64,000 bases of DNA, from the NCBI RefSeq assembly GCF_009711975.1, contig NZ_VIKW01000001.1, positions 42,546 to 106,545 of the forward strand, in the 5' to 3' direction. Below are positions 16,006 to 25,405 of this stretch, one piece after another. Position numbers and translations under genes: made by a program. Under the pieces are notes generated by a model that did not search any database, was not told the DNA's origin, and worked only from the letters and a program-made list of their open reading frames with translations. The stretch is from Anabaena sp. UHCC 0204. GTDB taxonomy: Bacteria > Cyanobacteriota > Cyanobacteriia > Cyanobacteriales > Nostocaceae. Each line of letters starts with the position of its first letter. The stretch's first letter is position 1.

Positions 16006-18798
16006 ATGCTAAAACTTTTGTTGGGCGATCCCAACGCTCGTAAACTTAAAAAATACCAACCTTACATTACAGAAATTAACCTCTTAGAGGAAGACATTCA
16101 GCCGCTTTCTGATGAACAGTTAAAGGGTAAAACCACCGAGTTTAGGCAGCGACTGGCTAATGGTGAGACACTAGATGATATTTTGCCAGAAGCTTTTGCT
16201 GTTGTCCGGGAATCGGGTCGGCGTGTCTTAGGGTTGCGACATTTTGATGTGCAATTACTAGGTGGAGTAATTCTGCACGCTGGGCAAATTGCGGAAATGA
16301 AAACCGGTGAGGGAAAAACTTTGGTAGCTACTCTACCGAGTTATTTAAATGCCCTGACTGGTAAGGGTGTCCACGTTATTACTGTTAATGATTACCTGGC
16401 GCGTCGAGATGCGGAATGGATGGGTCAGGTACATCGCTTTTTAGGGTTGAGTGTGGGGTTAATTCAGTCCACTATGACCCCGACAGAACGAAAGAAAAAC
16501 TATGACTGTGATATTACTTACGTTACTAACAGTGAAATAGGTTTTGATTATCTGCGGGATAATATGTCCACCTCAATGGCTGAGGTGGTGCAACGCCCAT
16601 TTAATTACTGTGTTATTGATGAAGTAGACTCGATCTTAGTTGATGAAGCCCGGACTCCGCTGATTATTTCTGGTCAGGTGGAAAGACCGACAGAAAAATA
16701 CTTACAAGCGGCGGAAATTGCCTTTACTCTTCAAAATGAGGAGCATTATGAGGTTAATGAAAAGGATCGTAACGTTTTATTGACAGATGAAGGTTTTGCA
16801 GAGTCGGAAAATCTGTTGGGTGTAACAGATTTGTTTGACCCCGAAGACCCTTGGGCGCATTTTGTCTTTAATGCGATTAAAGCTAAGGAGTTATTCCTGA
16901 AAGATGTAAATTATATTGTCCGCAATGATGAAGTTGTGATTGTGGATGAATTTACAGGTCGGGTGTTACCAGGACGACGGTGGAGTGATGGATTACACCA
17001 GGCAATTGAAGCCAAGGAACACGTAGAAATTCAGCCAGAAACCCAAACTTTGGCGACAATCACCTATCAAAACCTGTTTTTGCTGTATCCCAAATTGGGG
17101 GGAATGACGGGAACTGCAAAGACGGAAGAGGTGGAGTTTGAGAAGATTTATAAACTAGAAGTGACGATTATTCCCACTAACCGAATTAGAAAACGGGAAG
17201 ACCTGTCTGATATGGTCTTTAAGACTGAACCTGGTAAATGGAGAGCGATCGCTAGAGAATGTGCAGAAATGCACGAAAATGGTAGGCCTGTGTTAGTGGG
17301 TACAACCAGCGTCGAAAAATCGGAACTTCTCAGTCGGCTTCTCAAGGAAATGGAGATTCCCCACGAATTACTCAACGCCCGACCCGAAAACGTGGAACGG
17401 GAAGCAGAAATTATTGCCCAAGCTGGACGGAAGGGGGCTGTAACTATTGCCACTAACATGGCGGGAAGAGGTACGGATATTATCCTTGGTGGTAACTCCG
17501 AGTATATGGCGCGGTTAAAACTACGGGAATACTTTATGCCCCGCATTGTTAGCCCAGAAGATGAAGATAGTTTTGGTATGCAAAGGGCTTCTGGTCTACC
17601 TATAGCTGGTAGCGGTGGTGGTCAAGGTTTTGTACCTGGAAAAAAGGTAAAAACTTGGCGGGCTTCTCCAGAAATTTTCCCTACCAACTTAACAAAAGAG
17701 ACGGAACAGCTTTTAAAAGACGCTGTAGAAGTGGCTGTAAAAGCTTATGGCGATCGCAGTTTACCAGAATTGGAAGCAGAAGAAAAGGTAGCTGTGGCGG
17801 CTGAAAAAGCCCCTACTGACGACCCTGTAATTCAGAAATTGCGGGAAGCTTACCAGCAGATTAAGCATGAGTATGAAGAGTTCACCAGCACTGAACATGA
17901 TGATGTAGTGAATCGAGGCGGTTTGCACGTGATTGGTACAGAACGCCATGAGTCACGGCGGATTGATAACCAATTACGCGGACGGGCAGGAAGACAAGGC
18001 GACCCAGGAACCACAAGATTTTTCCTCAGTTTAGAGGATAACCTATTACGGATCTTTGGGGGCGATCGCGTTGCCGGCTTGATGAATGCCTTCCAAGTAG
18101 AGGAAGATATGCCCATTGAGTCGGGAATGTTAACCCGCAGCTTAGAAGGCGCACAGAAAAAGGTAGAAACCTATTACTACGACATCCGTAAACAGGTGTT
18201 TGAGTATGACGAAGTGATGAATAATCAACGTCGGGCTATCTATGCGGAACGTCGCCGCGTTTTGGAAGGTCAAGACCTCAAGGAACAGGTAATTAAATAC
18301 GCTGAAAAAACGATGGACGACATCGTTGATTATTACATCAACCCTGATTTACCTTCGGAAGAATGGGAATTAGATAAGCTGGTAGATAAAGTCAAGGAGT
18401 TTGTTTATCTGTTGGCTGATATGCAGTCTAGCCAGTTGGAGGATATGGGAGTTGTGGAAATTAAAGCTTTCCTCCATGAACAAGCGCGGATTGCTTATGA
18501 TATGAAAGAAGCGCAAATTGACCAATTTCAACCGGGTTTAATGCGTCAAGCGGAACGGTTCTTTATTCTCCAACGCATAGATACTCTGTGGCGGGAACAT
18601 TTGCAACAAATGGATGCTTTGCGCGAGTCGGTTGGTTTGCGTGGTTATGGACAAAAGGACCCGCTGATTGAGTATAAGAGTGAGGGTTATGAGTTGTTCT
18701 TGGATATGATGGTGAATATCCGCCGTGATGTGGTTTATTCGCTGTTTATGTTCCAGCCTCAACCCCAGCAGACTGTGCAGACTTCTGAGATGGTTTAA
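16006..18798 (+). CDS. secA: preprotein translocase ATPase SecA
   Basis: SecA drives export of unfolded preproteins through SecYEG at the plasma and thylakoid membranes. The 930-residue protein has Walker A in [13 protein letters not shown] (about 98-110), the DEVD region [18 protein letters not shown], the preprotein cross-linking domain, NBD2 with [14 protein letters not shown] and [11 protein letters not shown], and the helical scaffold. As in other cyanobacteria there is a long insertion around residues 500-620 ([20 protein letters not shown]). The C-terminal zinc-binding Cys motif of many bacterial SecA proteins is absent; the end is [14 protein letters not shown] terminator follows at 18815. 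Confidence 0.97.
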   Translation: MLKLLLGDPNARKLKKYQPYITEINLLEEDIQPLSDEQLKGKTTEFRQRLANGETLDDILPEAFAVVRESGRRVLGLRHFDVQLLGGVILHAGQIAEMKTGEGKTLVATLPSYLNALTGKGVHVITVNDYLARRDAEWMGQVHRFLGLSVGLIQSTMTPTERKKNYDCDITYVTNSEIGFDYLRDNMSTSMAEVVQRPFNYCVIDEVDSILVDEARTPLIISGQVERPTEKYLQAAEIAFTLQNEEHYEVNEKDRNVLLTDEGFAESENLLGVTDLFDPEDPWAHFVFNAIKAKELFLKDVNYIVRNDEVVIVDEFTGRVLPGRRWSDGLHQAIEAKEHVEIQPETQTLATITYQNLFLLYPKLGGMTGTAKTEEVEFEKIYKLEVTIIPTNRIRKREDLSDMVFKTEPGKWRAIARECAEMHENGRPVLVGTTSVEKSELLSRLLKEMEIPHELLNARPENVEREAEIIAQAGRKGAVTIATNMAGRGTDIILGGNSEYMARLKLREYFMPRIVSPEDEDSFGMQRASGLPIAGSGGGQGFVPGKKVKTWRASPEIFPTNLTKETEQLLKDAVEVAVKAYGDRSLPELEAEEKVAVAAEKAPTDDPVIQKLREAYQQIKHEYEEFTSTEHDDVVNRGGLHVIGTERHESRRIDNQLRGRAGRQGDPGTTRFFLSLEDNLLRIFGGDRVAGLMNAFQVEEDMPIESGMLTRSLEGAQKKVETYYYDIRKQVFEYDEVMNNQRRAIYAERRRVLEGQDLKEQVIKYAEKTMDDIVDYYINPDLPSEEWELDKLVDKVKEFVYLLADMQSSQLEDMGVVEIKAFLHEQARIAYDMKEAQIDQFQPGLMRQAERFFILQRIDTLWREHLQQMDALRESVGLRGYGQKDPLIEYKSEGYELFLDMMVNIRRDVVYSLFMFQPQPQQTVQTSEMV

Positions 18799-18814
18799 GA
18801 GTTTTTTCACGCAG

Positions 18815-18856
18815 AGACGCAGAGGCGCAAGAGTGGCGTTTTCTGCGTCTTTTTTG
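18815..18856 (+). terminator. rho-independent terminator of secA made from a dispersed repeat
   Basis: The arms AGACGCAGA (18815-18823) and TCTGCGTCT (18842-18850) are followed by a T-run. The same CGCAGAG sequence family recurs at 23912-23940, 31078-31090 and 58783-58805. Confidence 0.75.
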
Positions 18857-18936
18857 TTTCGCGCAAAGGCGCTAAGGAGCAAAGACGCAAAGGAAGAAAG
18901 AGATATGAGTTAAAATAGGAGGAAAAGGGGTTTTTT

Positions 18937-19191
18937 ATGATTTATCTTTCTGCTAGTGAAGTGAAACAGAATTTTACAGAATTTTTAGATCAAGCTCAGA
19001 AAGAACCTGTTACTATTCAGGGTCAGAATGAAGATTTGGTGGTTGTGCTTTCTGTTGTTGAGTATCAAAAACTTAAAGGGTTGTTGAAAAGAGAGTTTCA
19101 GGAATTTTGTGATCAAGTTGGGAAAGAGGCTGGAGCTAAAGGAATGACTGAAGAAAAGCTTAATGAGATTATATTCAATGATCTTGAATAG
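18937..19191 (+). CDS. Phd/YefM-type antitoxin, no adjacent toxin
   Basis: The 84-residue protein opens MIYLSASEVKQNFTEFLDQA, the usual Phd/YefM fold, with VTIQGQNEDLVVVLSVVEYQKL. The C-terminal part (LKREFQEFCDQVGKEAGAKG) would normally bind a toxin. A good ribosome site (AGGAGG-like) precedes ATG 18937. No Doc, YoeB or PIN toxin gene follows; the next gene encodes a DUF4238 protein. It is therefore an orphan antitoxin or transcriptional regulator. Confidence 0.82.
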   Translation: MIYLSASEVKQNFTEFLDQAQKEPVTIQGQNEDLVVVLSVVEYQKLKGLLKREFQEFCDQVGKEAGAKGMTEEKLNEIIFNDLE

Positions 19192-19264
19192 CTTATCAAT
19201 TTGATTAATATATAATTATCATCTAAATTTTGACCATAGTAGTAGTTAATCTATATTTTAAAAT

Positions 19265-20344
19265 ATGAACAATATAACTAAAAATCAACATTATGTGCCT
19301 CAATTTCTTTTAAGAAACTTTGGATGGAAGGCAAATAAAGGAATATTTAGAATCAATATTTTCGATACAAAAAACTTTAGTATTAGACCTAATCAGAACA
19401 TTTCACAAGTATTTTCACAAAATTTTTTCTATGATCAAGATAATTCAATTGAAAAATTTTTAAATGAGATTGAAACACCTGCATCAACATTAGTTGAGCA
19501 AGTTATTAATGGAAACTTTAAGATTTTAGAAAATGAAAATAATAAGTCATTAATAATGGCATTTATTTCATCCCTATTGCAACGAACACCTAGCGCATTA
19601 GAGAAAGCAAACGAATTCATTAATACAAATTTAAATGAGGGAATAGTAAGACAATTACTTAGCTTAAATGGGTATGATCCAAATGAGGCTAATAACGGTT
19701 ATTTTGAATTTTCTCAGCTAGTATCAGATATAACTCTAGAAGGAGTTATAAATTCTATGCTGATACAAGATTTAAACTTTCAAATTATCAAGAATGAAAC
19801 TAACTTAGAATTTTGCATATCAGACCATCCCGTTTTTGCTTACAATTGGCTATACAGAGATTTAGATCATCCCTCTGTTACTGGTATTACCGCAAGAGGT
19901 TTTCAGATTTTTCTCCCATTTTCACCAAGTATTACACTGTGTTTATATGATTCTCATGTATATAAATATGGACATAAAAACCAATTAATAACTCATGTTT
20001 ACAATGTAAATGATATAGAAATTATGAATTCATTTCAAATTATAAATTCATACTCAATCATAGGATTTCATTCCATAACCACTGAATCACATTTAAAGCA
20101 CTTGTATGAGAAAAACAAGAAAATTCAACTTTATAAACATGAAAATACGATTTTCGATTATAAAGAAACTGAGGAAGGAGAAATTAGATATAAAACTCTT
20201 AATTTTACACGGCAAACAAAACTGAAAAAAATGCCATCATTTATAAGTATTAAGAGGAAAGCTAAAATTTATGCTAACTCATTCTCGTACAGAGATCCAG
20301 AACTTATTGCTCAGTACCTAGCAGTTAAGGATTTATATGAATAA
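19265..20344 (+). CDS. DUF4238 family protein
   Basis: The 359-residue protein starts NITKNQHYVPQFLLRNFGW, the hallmark of DUF4238, followed by NQNISQVFSQNFFYD and later EFCISDHPVFAYN, ITARGFQIFLPFSP and NSFQIINSYSIIG. It appears soluble. The function is unknown; members occur sporadically and often near mobile or defence genes. Base composition is more AT-rich than its neighbours and I noticed no HIP1 site in it, which suggests transfer. It lies among orphan antitoxin genes. Confidence 0.8.
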   Translation: MNNITKNQHYVPQFLLRNFGWKANKGIFRINIFDTKNFSIRPNQNISQVFSQNFFYDQDNSIEKFLNEIETPASTLVEQVINGNFKILENENNKSLIMAFISSLLQRTPSALEKANEFINTNLNEGIVRQLLSLNGYDPNEANNGYFEFSQLVSDITLEGVINSMLIQDLNFQIIKNETNLEFCISDHPVFAYNWLYRDLDHPSVTGITARGFQIFLPFSPSITLCLYDSHVYKYGHKNQLITHVYNVNDIEIMNSFQIINSYSIIGFHSITTESHLKHLYEKNKKIQLYKHENTIFDYKETEEGEIRYKTLNFTRQTKLKKMPSFISIKRKAKIYANSFSYRDPELIAQYLAVKDLYE

Positions 20345-20506
20345 AAACAATGTAAGTCTTCATCTAGTGACGACTTTAAAATTTGTCAGTAAATCTTTAT
20401 TCTAATTTTGGAGTAACACACCTCTCTAAAAGTTTGTTTGTCTCTCCCAGTAAATTATAACTAATAATACGTGCTGTTATCGCCCCATCTTGATTATCAT
20501 AAAAAT

Positions 20507-20641
20507 ATGAAGAGCAGTTTGACCAATTCAAAAATCCAAGGTGTTCCTGGTAAAGAATTACTAAGGTTTGCAGGTTCAATACCCAAAGAAGACTTACAGC
20601 TAATGAGTGAAGCAATAAAACAAGATGACAGAAAAGATTGA
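20507..20641 (+). CDS. truncated VapB-like antitoxin (44 residues)
   Basis: This short gene encodes NSKIQGVPGKELLRFAGSIP followed by KEDLQLMSEAIKQD, the signature of the small cyanobacterial antitoxins that precede PIN-domain VapC toxins. Family members usually continue with an acidic stretch ending near VDLNEW; here the frame stops at DRKD. The 3' end overlaps the next gene's ATG (20625) by 17 bp. No PIN toxin follows. It may be a decayed antitoxin, or one rewired to be cotranscribed with the HTH antitoxin. Confidence 0.65.
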   Translation: MKSSLTNSKIQGVPGKELLRFAGSIPKEDLQLMSEAIKQDDRKD

Positions 20642-20942
20642 AATAAAAACCAGTAGCGGTAACGTATTTGCTGATTTAGATTTACCCAACCCAGAGGAAA
20701 TGCTAGTAAAAGCTGAACTAGCACGGAAAATCAGTATCGCTATCACTGCACGTCATATTACCCAAGCTGAAACGGCTGAATTATTAGGAATTGATCAGCC
20801 AAAGGTTTCTGCTTTAATGAGAGGAAGACTTACAGGTTTTTCTCTAGAAAGAATGTTTAGATTTCTAAATACATTAGGAATTGATGTGGAAATTACTGTT
20901 AAACCTAAATCTAGAAATAATGCACGGATAACTGTAGTTTAA
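20625..20942 (+). CDS. XRE/HigA-like helix-turn-helix antitoxin, no adjacent toxin
   Basis: The 105-residue protein has a helix-turn-helix (about 50-80: ITQAETAELLGIDQPKVSAL, then MRGRLTGFSLERMFRFL) and a C-terminal GIDVEITVKPKSRN typical of HTH_37-type antitoxins paired with RelE/Gp49-like toxins. The toxin normally lies directly upstream; here only a truncated VapB-like frame is found there. It may act as a solo repressor. The start ATG 20625 overlaps the preceding stop. Confidence 0.8.
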   Translation: MTEKIEIKTSSGNVFADLDLPNPEEMLVKAELARKISIAITARHITQAETAELLGIDQPKVSALMRGRLTGFSLERMFRFLNTLGIDVEITVKPKSRNNARITVV

Positions 20943-20961
20943 TTTGCACTCCTTAAAAGTC

Positions 20962-21297
20962 ATGAAAAAGCTATTATTCCTCTGTAGCCAAAATAGACTG
21001 CGTAGCCCCACCGCTGAAGCTGTATTTTCAGAATATCCAGGACTGGAAGTAGAGTCCGCAGGTTTAGACAGAACCGCCGAAAACAGAGTTTCTACAGAAG
21101 CGATCGCATGGGCTGATATAATCTTTGTAATGGAACAATCCCATAAAAGTAAGCTATCTAAAAACTTTCAACCCTTTCTCAAAAATAAAAGAATTATTTG
21201 TCTAGATATACCTGATGAATATGAATATATGCAAGCAGAATTAATTGAATTGTTAAAGCATAAAGTTTTTCCATTATTGGGAACTATCTCCTCTTGA
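20962..21297 (+). CDS. low-molecular-weight protein tyrosine phosphatase-like protein
   Basis: This 111-residue protein opens KKLLFLCSQNRLRSPTAEAV. The C-x5-R P-loop is kept as C-SQNRL-R, followed by Ser, and FVMEQSHKSKL and DIPDEYEYM match the rest of the fold, with the last holding a candidate catalytic Asp. It is shorter than classical LMW-PTPs (about 150) and resembles the compact family found in bacterial accessory regions. I use ATG 20962; an upstream TTG (20944) is less likely. It is closely linked to the HTH antitoxin gene (19 bp gap). Confidence 0.78.
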   Translation: MKKLLFLCSQNRLRSPTAEAVFSEYPGLEVESAGLDRTAENRVSTEAIAWADIIFVMEQSHKSKLSKNFQPFLKNKRIICLDIPDEYEYMQAELIELLKHKVFPLLGTISS

Positions 21298-21322
21298 ATC
21301 AAATATCTGTTAATTTATTTAT

Positions 21323-21362
21323 AGGCTTATGGCTAACACCACGCTTACGCTATCAGCAAGCC
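21323..21362. repeat. dispersed palindromic repeat (TATGGCTAACRCCACGCT family)
   Basis: GGCTT and AAGCC ends flank a segment reading TATGGCTAACACCACGCT. The same core in reverse complement occurs at about 62810-62840. It lies upstream of the gene at 21386. Confidence 0.6.
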
Positions 21363-21385
21363 CTAATTAAAGGAGAATTTACAAC

Positions 21386-21850
21386 ATGAATAAATTATTA
21401 GATCAAACTCTGTCCAATGAACTTGCTAAAACCATCAAAAGTAAAGCAAAAAAACCTTTTCATAATGCTTATAAAGCAGTTTTAGTCACAGAGGGAGCAA
21501 AGTATGTCCAAGGCTTTTTAGTATTTGTAGGTCAGCCATATAAACCAGTTGAACATGGTTGGATTGAAGTTAATGATGTGATTATTGATCCGACACTGCC
21601 TTATCTACAAAAAAATCCCCAGGAATTTTATTATTTTCCTGCCCAAACTCTAAGTGCCAAAAAGGTGAAAGCTATTGTTGAAGAATCTAAAGAAGACTAT
21701 CCAGAAGATGATCCTCTACCTATTTATGGTGAAGCCCCCTATGATTATTATGGTGATGTCATGTTAGGTGGTCAAGAATATTTGATAGCCTATCAAGCCG
21801 CAGAAGCAAAATGTCAAGAAATCAATGGATTAAATTCTGAAAAAAATTAA
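21386..21850 (+). CDS. conserved-looking protein of unknown function
   Basis: I do not recognise a named family. ATG 21386 has a clear ribosome site (AAAGGAGA, about 10 nt upstream). The 154-residue soluble protein includes FHNAYKAVLVTEGAKYVQGF and VEHGWIEVNDVIIDPTLPYL. The order N-A ... Y-V-x-G ... H-G-W ... I-D-P-T resembles a family of small bacterial and phage proteins with a papain/transglutaminase-like Cys-His-Asp layout. The Cys expected before H-N-A appears to be Phe here, so catalytic activity is doubtful. Confidence 0.6.
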   Translation: MNKLLDQTLSNELAKTIKSKAKKPFHNAYKAVLVTEGAKYVQGFLVFVGQPYKPVEHGWIEVNDVIIDPTLPYLQKNPQEFYYFPAQTLSAKKVKAIVEESKEDYPEDDPLPIYGEAPYDYYGDVMLGGQEYLIAYQAAEAKCQEINGLNSEKN

Positions 21851-21942
21851 TTTAGTATTCAGCTATAGCAGAGTTCACCGAATCTAAAACCTGTAAGTAT
21901 AACTCTTTTAAATTTAAAATTTTGCATTTTGCATTGTTAATT

Positions 21943-23823
21943 ATGAGCATCTCACCATCCCCCACTAAATCTGATCCAGAATACCATCGTCGGGACAATG
22001 ACTGGCGATTATTTTTGCGCTTAGTACCTTATGGTCGTCGTCATGGCAAACTATTAACAGTATCTATGTTGCTGCTTGTTCCTATCGCTATTTCTAGTGC
22101 TATCAAACCTATGTTGGTAGGACAGGCAATTTCTTTAATTCGCAAAGAACCTAGCACCTATCAATTCCTTCAGAATATGCCTCTTGCAGAAGGCTTAAAT
22201 ATCCTCTTAGGAATGCTACTAATAGCAATTACTATTCGGTTAGTATTGGTAGCTATACAAGGTTTTTTAGTACAGAAACTGGGACAAAAAATTACAGCCG
22301 CTATTCGTGAGGATTTATTTCATCATGTGACATCTTTAGCTGTACGTTTTTTCGATCGCACACCTGTCGGTAAATTGATTACAAGACTAACCAGTGATGT
22401 AGAAAGTTTGGGTGATGTCTTTTCAACTGGGGCTGTAGGCATTGTTTCTGATTTATTATCTATGCTGGTAATTATTGGATTGATGTTTTCAATTCAATGG
22501 CAACTTGCTTGTTTGTTAATATTCCTTCTTTTCCCTGTGACGTGGTTAATGATTTATTTTCAACAGCAATATCGAACGGCTAATTATAAAACCAGGGAAG
22601 AACTTTCTAAACTCAATTCTCAACTCCAAGAAAATATTGTTGGTATTAATGTAGTCCAATTATTCCGCCGTGAAAAATTTAACGCGGAGTTATTTCGGGT
22701 GACAAATCAACGTTATGTACAGGAAGTAGATACTAGTATTTGGTATGATTCAGCAGTTTCTTCAACTTTGGAATGGGTTGGTTTAATTGCTATTGCTGGT
22801 GTGTTATGGATTGGTGGTTGGTTGTTGTTAGGTGAACAAATCACTTTTGGGATTTTATCGGCATTTATTTTATATGCCCAACAATTTTTTGAACCGTTGC
22901 GGAATTTTGCGGAAAAGTTTACTGTAATTCAATCTGGTTTTACGGCTATTGAACGGGTAGTTGATATTTTAGATGAACCCATTGAAATAAAAGATTACTC
23001 TCGTCCACAAATTTCTAATGTAGATTTTGAGTTTGGTTATATTAATGAGATAGTCTCTAAGTTAGAATCTCAAGATTTTACTCCTGTGCCGGCTTTGGGA
23101 GAAATCAAGTTTGAAAATGTTTCTTTTGCTTATAAAGATGATGATTACGTTATTAGAAATTTAGACTTTACTATTCACCCAGGGGAAAAAATAGCTTTAG
23201 TCGGTCCTACAGGTGCGGGGAAAAGTTCAATTATTCGGCTGTTGTGTCGTCTTTATGAACCAACTCAAGGACGTATTCTCGTTGATGGTGTGGATATCCG
23301 CGAAATTCCCCAAGTGGAACTACGTCGTTATATGACGGTGATTTTGCAAGAAGCATTTTTGTTTGCTGGTGATGTAAAAAGTAATATTACTTTAGGTGAT
23401 CATTACAGTTTTGCAGAAATTCAACAAGCGGCAGAAAAAACTAATGTAGCCGAGTTTATTAACCAACTTCCCCAAGGTTATGATACTCAATTGCGAGAAC
23501 GAGCAACAAATATTTCTAGTGGTCAAAAACAACTTTTAGCTTTTGCTCGTGCTGCTATTCGCAACCCCCAAATTTTGGTATTAGATGAAGCTACAGCTAG
23601 TTTGGATGTGGGAACGGAAGCTTTGGTTCAAGAGGCTTTAAATCAGTTGTTGATACAACGGACATCTATTATTATTGCTCACCGTTTATCTACAATTCGC
23701 AATGTAGACAGAATTTTTGTGTTGAAACGGGGAGAATTAATTGAACAGGGAAGTCATGACGAATTATTACAACAAGAGGGATTTTATGCTACCTTGCACA
23801 ATTTGCAAATGTTAGGAACGTAG
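21943..23823 (+). CDS. ABC exporter, fused membrane and ATPase domains
   Basis: This half-size exporter of about 626 residues has six membrane helices in the first 330 residues, with the coupling segment FFDRTPVGKLITRLTSDVES. The ATPase domain carries Walker A VGPTGAGKSSI, signature ISSGQKQLLAFARA, Walker B ILVLDEATASLD and H-loop IAHRLSTIRN. It presumably works as a homodimer exporting lipid, peptide or drug-like molecules. I chose ATG 21943. The stop codon TAG is itself the first bases of the palindromic repeat at 23824-23842. Confidence 0.88.
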   Translation: MSISPSPTKSDPEYHRRDNDWRLFLRLVPYGRRHGKLLTVSMLLLVPIAISSAIKPMLVGQAISLIRKEPSTYQFLQNMPLAEGLNILLGMLLIAITIRLVLVAIQGFLVQKLGQKITAAIREDLFHHVTSLAVRFFDRTPVGKLITRLTSDVESLGDVFSTGAVGIVSDLLSMLVIIGLMFSIQWQLACLLIFLLFPVTWLMIYFQQQYRTANYKTREELSKLNSQLQENIVGINVVQLFRREKFNAELFRVTNQRYVQEVDTSIWYDSAVSSTLEWVGLIAIAGVLWIGGWLLLGEQITFGILSAFILYAQQFFEPLRNFAEKFTVIQSGFTAIERVVDILDEPIEIKDYSRPQISNVDFEFGYINEIVSKLESQDFTPVPALGEIKFENVSFAYKDDDYVIRNLDFTIHPGEKIALVGPTGAGKSSIIRLLCRLYEPTQGRILVDGVDIREIPQVELRRYMTVILQEAFLFAGDVKSNITLGDHYSFAEIQQAAEKTNVAEFINQLPQGYDTQLRERATNISSGQKQLLAFARAAIRNPQILVLDEATASLDVGTEALVQEALNQLLIQRTSIIIAHRLSTIRNVDRIFVLKRGELIEQGSHDELLQQEGFYATLHNLQMLGT

Positions 23824-24137
23824 GGGCGCAGGGTCTGCGCCCAGTCAGGAGTCATTACATTCTCTGGAGTCCTATTTAGGACTTCCAAGAAATAAATTAC
23901 CCAAATAACTAACCGCAGAGGCGCAGAGGACACAGAGGAATAAGGGTTTGAGAGATTTTTGCGTTAGGTGGTTGAGAGTTTTTTTATTTGGAGTTCTCTT
24001 AATCAAATGTGTGCAGTATTTATGTGATATAAATCACTAATTTATGACTGCTGTAATCACTATTGTTTTCGCTAGTTAATCACTGAAATAAAATCAATTA
24101 TAGGCGATATTAAAGTTGTAGAGTTCAGTTTTAACAA
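23824..24137. repeat. 314-bp intergenic region with two dispersed repeats
   Basis: It begins with copy 3 of the GC-rich palindrome (23824-23842, loop GGT), followed by a CCGCAGAGGCGCAGAGG-type repeat at about 23912-23940. No gene was found. A CRP-like site lies at 24023-24038 ahead of the next gene. Confidence 0.7.
24023..24038. promoter_or_regulatory. CRP-like palindromic operator
   Basis: TGTGA-TATAAA-TCACT matches the cAMP receptor protein consensus TGTGA-N6-TCACA at nine of ten positions. It lies about 100 bp upstream of the small gene at 24138. Cyanobacteria carry cAMP-dependent CRP homologues (AnCrpA, SYCRP1). The assignment is by consensus only. Confidence 0.45.
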
Positions 24138-24353
24138 ATGCCAAAAATCAATCTTCTCCCTGGTGCTGTTGCGGAAATTATGGCTGCTACTGCTGATACT
24201 GGTTCTCTTTCTTTAGCAGATCGTTATGGTTTAATGGCGGCTATTTTAAATGAATCTTTAGCAGAAGAAGAAATAGAATCTATCAATAGATTGCTACGTT
24301 TTGTCATCAAAGGTCGTATTAAGGTGACAAACGATATTTCTACTGATGTCTAA
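24138..24353 (+). CDS. small conserved cyanobacterial protein
   Basis: The 71-residue soluble protein reads LLPGAVAEIMAATADTGSLS, then LADRYGLMAAILNESLAEEE and RLLRFVIKGRIKV. I have the impression that similar small proteins are widespread in filamentous cyanobacteria, but no function is known to me. It stands alone. A CRP-like site lies about 100 bp upstream. The acidic Glu-rich centre and basic end suggest a small helical regulator or adaptor; this is a guess. Confidence 0.7.
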   Translation: MPKINLLPGAVAEIMAATADTGSLSLADRYGLMAAILNESLAEEEIESINRLLRFVIKGRIKVTNDISTDV

Positions 24354-24479
24354 TTTTGATGAGGATATGATATTTAAGATTTTGACTATATTTTGTTTAA
24401 TTTATGAATACCATAATTTATCATTTATCAAGTTTTCAAGTATTTCCCCTTACCTATTCCCCTTCCCGTAATTGATTGT

Positions 24480-25388
24480 TTAATCTGCTTCGGTTTCTAT
24501 TTTGTCGCTACGTTCAAGTTCCCAGAGAATTTGATTACCTTCCCGTCTGACACGCGAAACTATCCAATTTCGCCAGCGCCATTCATCTCCTCGACTGGTG
24601 ACGGCGCTAGAGTGGACACTCATTAAGTCTGCTAATTCTGAACTGGTAATTAGGTAGCCTTTTTCGGCAATTTCGTCCGCAATACGCAAAGTTTCTACCA
24701 AGTTGCGAAGTTGTGAAACCCTGATTTCGGTGGGTTGTTCGTTGGTTGTAGTCGCAGTTGAAGCGGTAGATGGTTCCATAGTGGTTATATCTGATGCAGA
24801 CGGACTGCTTTCCAGGGTATTTTTATTAATTATTGTAGAGTTTATTGGATAATCAGATACTTTTGCTACGCTTATTTCCCTAATTTTAGGTAAAGTTTCA
24901 TGAAGCCGTTCAGGTAATAACTCTTGTAGATCAGGGATTTTGCCATTTGCGAAGGAGCGAGCGATCGCATCACAACGTTCATTGCCAATGTTACCAGAAT
25001 GTCCCCGGACGTGCTGCCATTGTATGAGTCGGTTATTAAGTTGATCGAGGGTTTCTAAGAGGTCTTGATTTTGGACAGGATTCCCATCTGATTTTTTCCA
25101 GCCTTTCCTTTTCCAACCTGGCAACCATTTAGTAATAGAATTAATCAGATATTCGCTATCGGTGTAGAGAGTAATCGGTTCAGTTTGTCCAGATGATTTG
25201 AAAAATTCCAAGGCGGCGATCGCTGCTTGCATTTCCATTTTATTATTAGTAGTGTGCTGCGATGAATCACCCATTTCGTGAACCGAACCATCATTAAAAT
25301 AGACGACTGTACCCCAACCACCAGGACCAGGATTGCCTGTGCAAGCACCATCTGTATATATACTTTGAATTATGCGTTGATTAGACAT
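24480..25388 (-). CDS. rnhA: ribonuclease HI with C-terminal extension
   Basis: The first 145 residues are RNase HI, cutting the RNA strand of RNA-DNA hybrids. The D-E-D-D residues are in YTDGACTGNPGPGGWG, NNKMEMQAAIAAL, LYTDSEYL and GNERCDAIA. A low-complexity Ser/Thr linker (about 185-225) leads to a C-terminal domain of about 70 residues (ADEIAEKGYLITSSELADLM onward) that looks like a small winged helix. This extension recurs in cyanobacterial RNase HI as far as I recall. ATG 25388 is used; TTG 25394 is an alternative. Confidence 0.9.
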   Translation of the reverse strand: MSNQRIIQSIYTDGACTGNPGPGGWGTVVYFNDGSVHEMGDSSQHTTNNKMEMQAAIAALEFFKSSGQTEPITLYTDSEYLINSITKWLPGWKRKGWKKSDGNPVQNQDLLETLDQLNNRLIQWQHVRGHSGNIGNERCDAIARSFANGKIPDLQELLPERLHETLPKIREISVAKVSDYPINSTIINKNTLESSPSASDITTMEPSTASTATTTNEQPTEIRVSQLRNLVETLRIADEIAEKGYLITSSELADLMSVHSSAVTSRGDEWRWRNWIVSRVRREGNQILWELERSDKIETEAD

Positions 25389-25405
25389 GATCAAATTCAG
25401 GAATT

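Noticed and set aside
20397..20615. Minus-strand frame ending in a protein-like stretch (ITARIISYNLLGETNKLLER)
   Set aside because: Its N-terminal half is antisense to the VapB-like gene and no family is recognisable. It could be a remnant, but I cannot support it.
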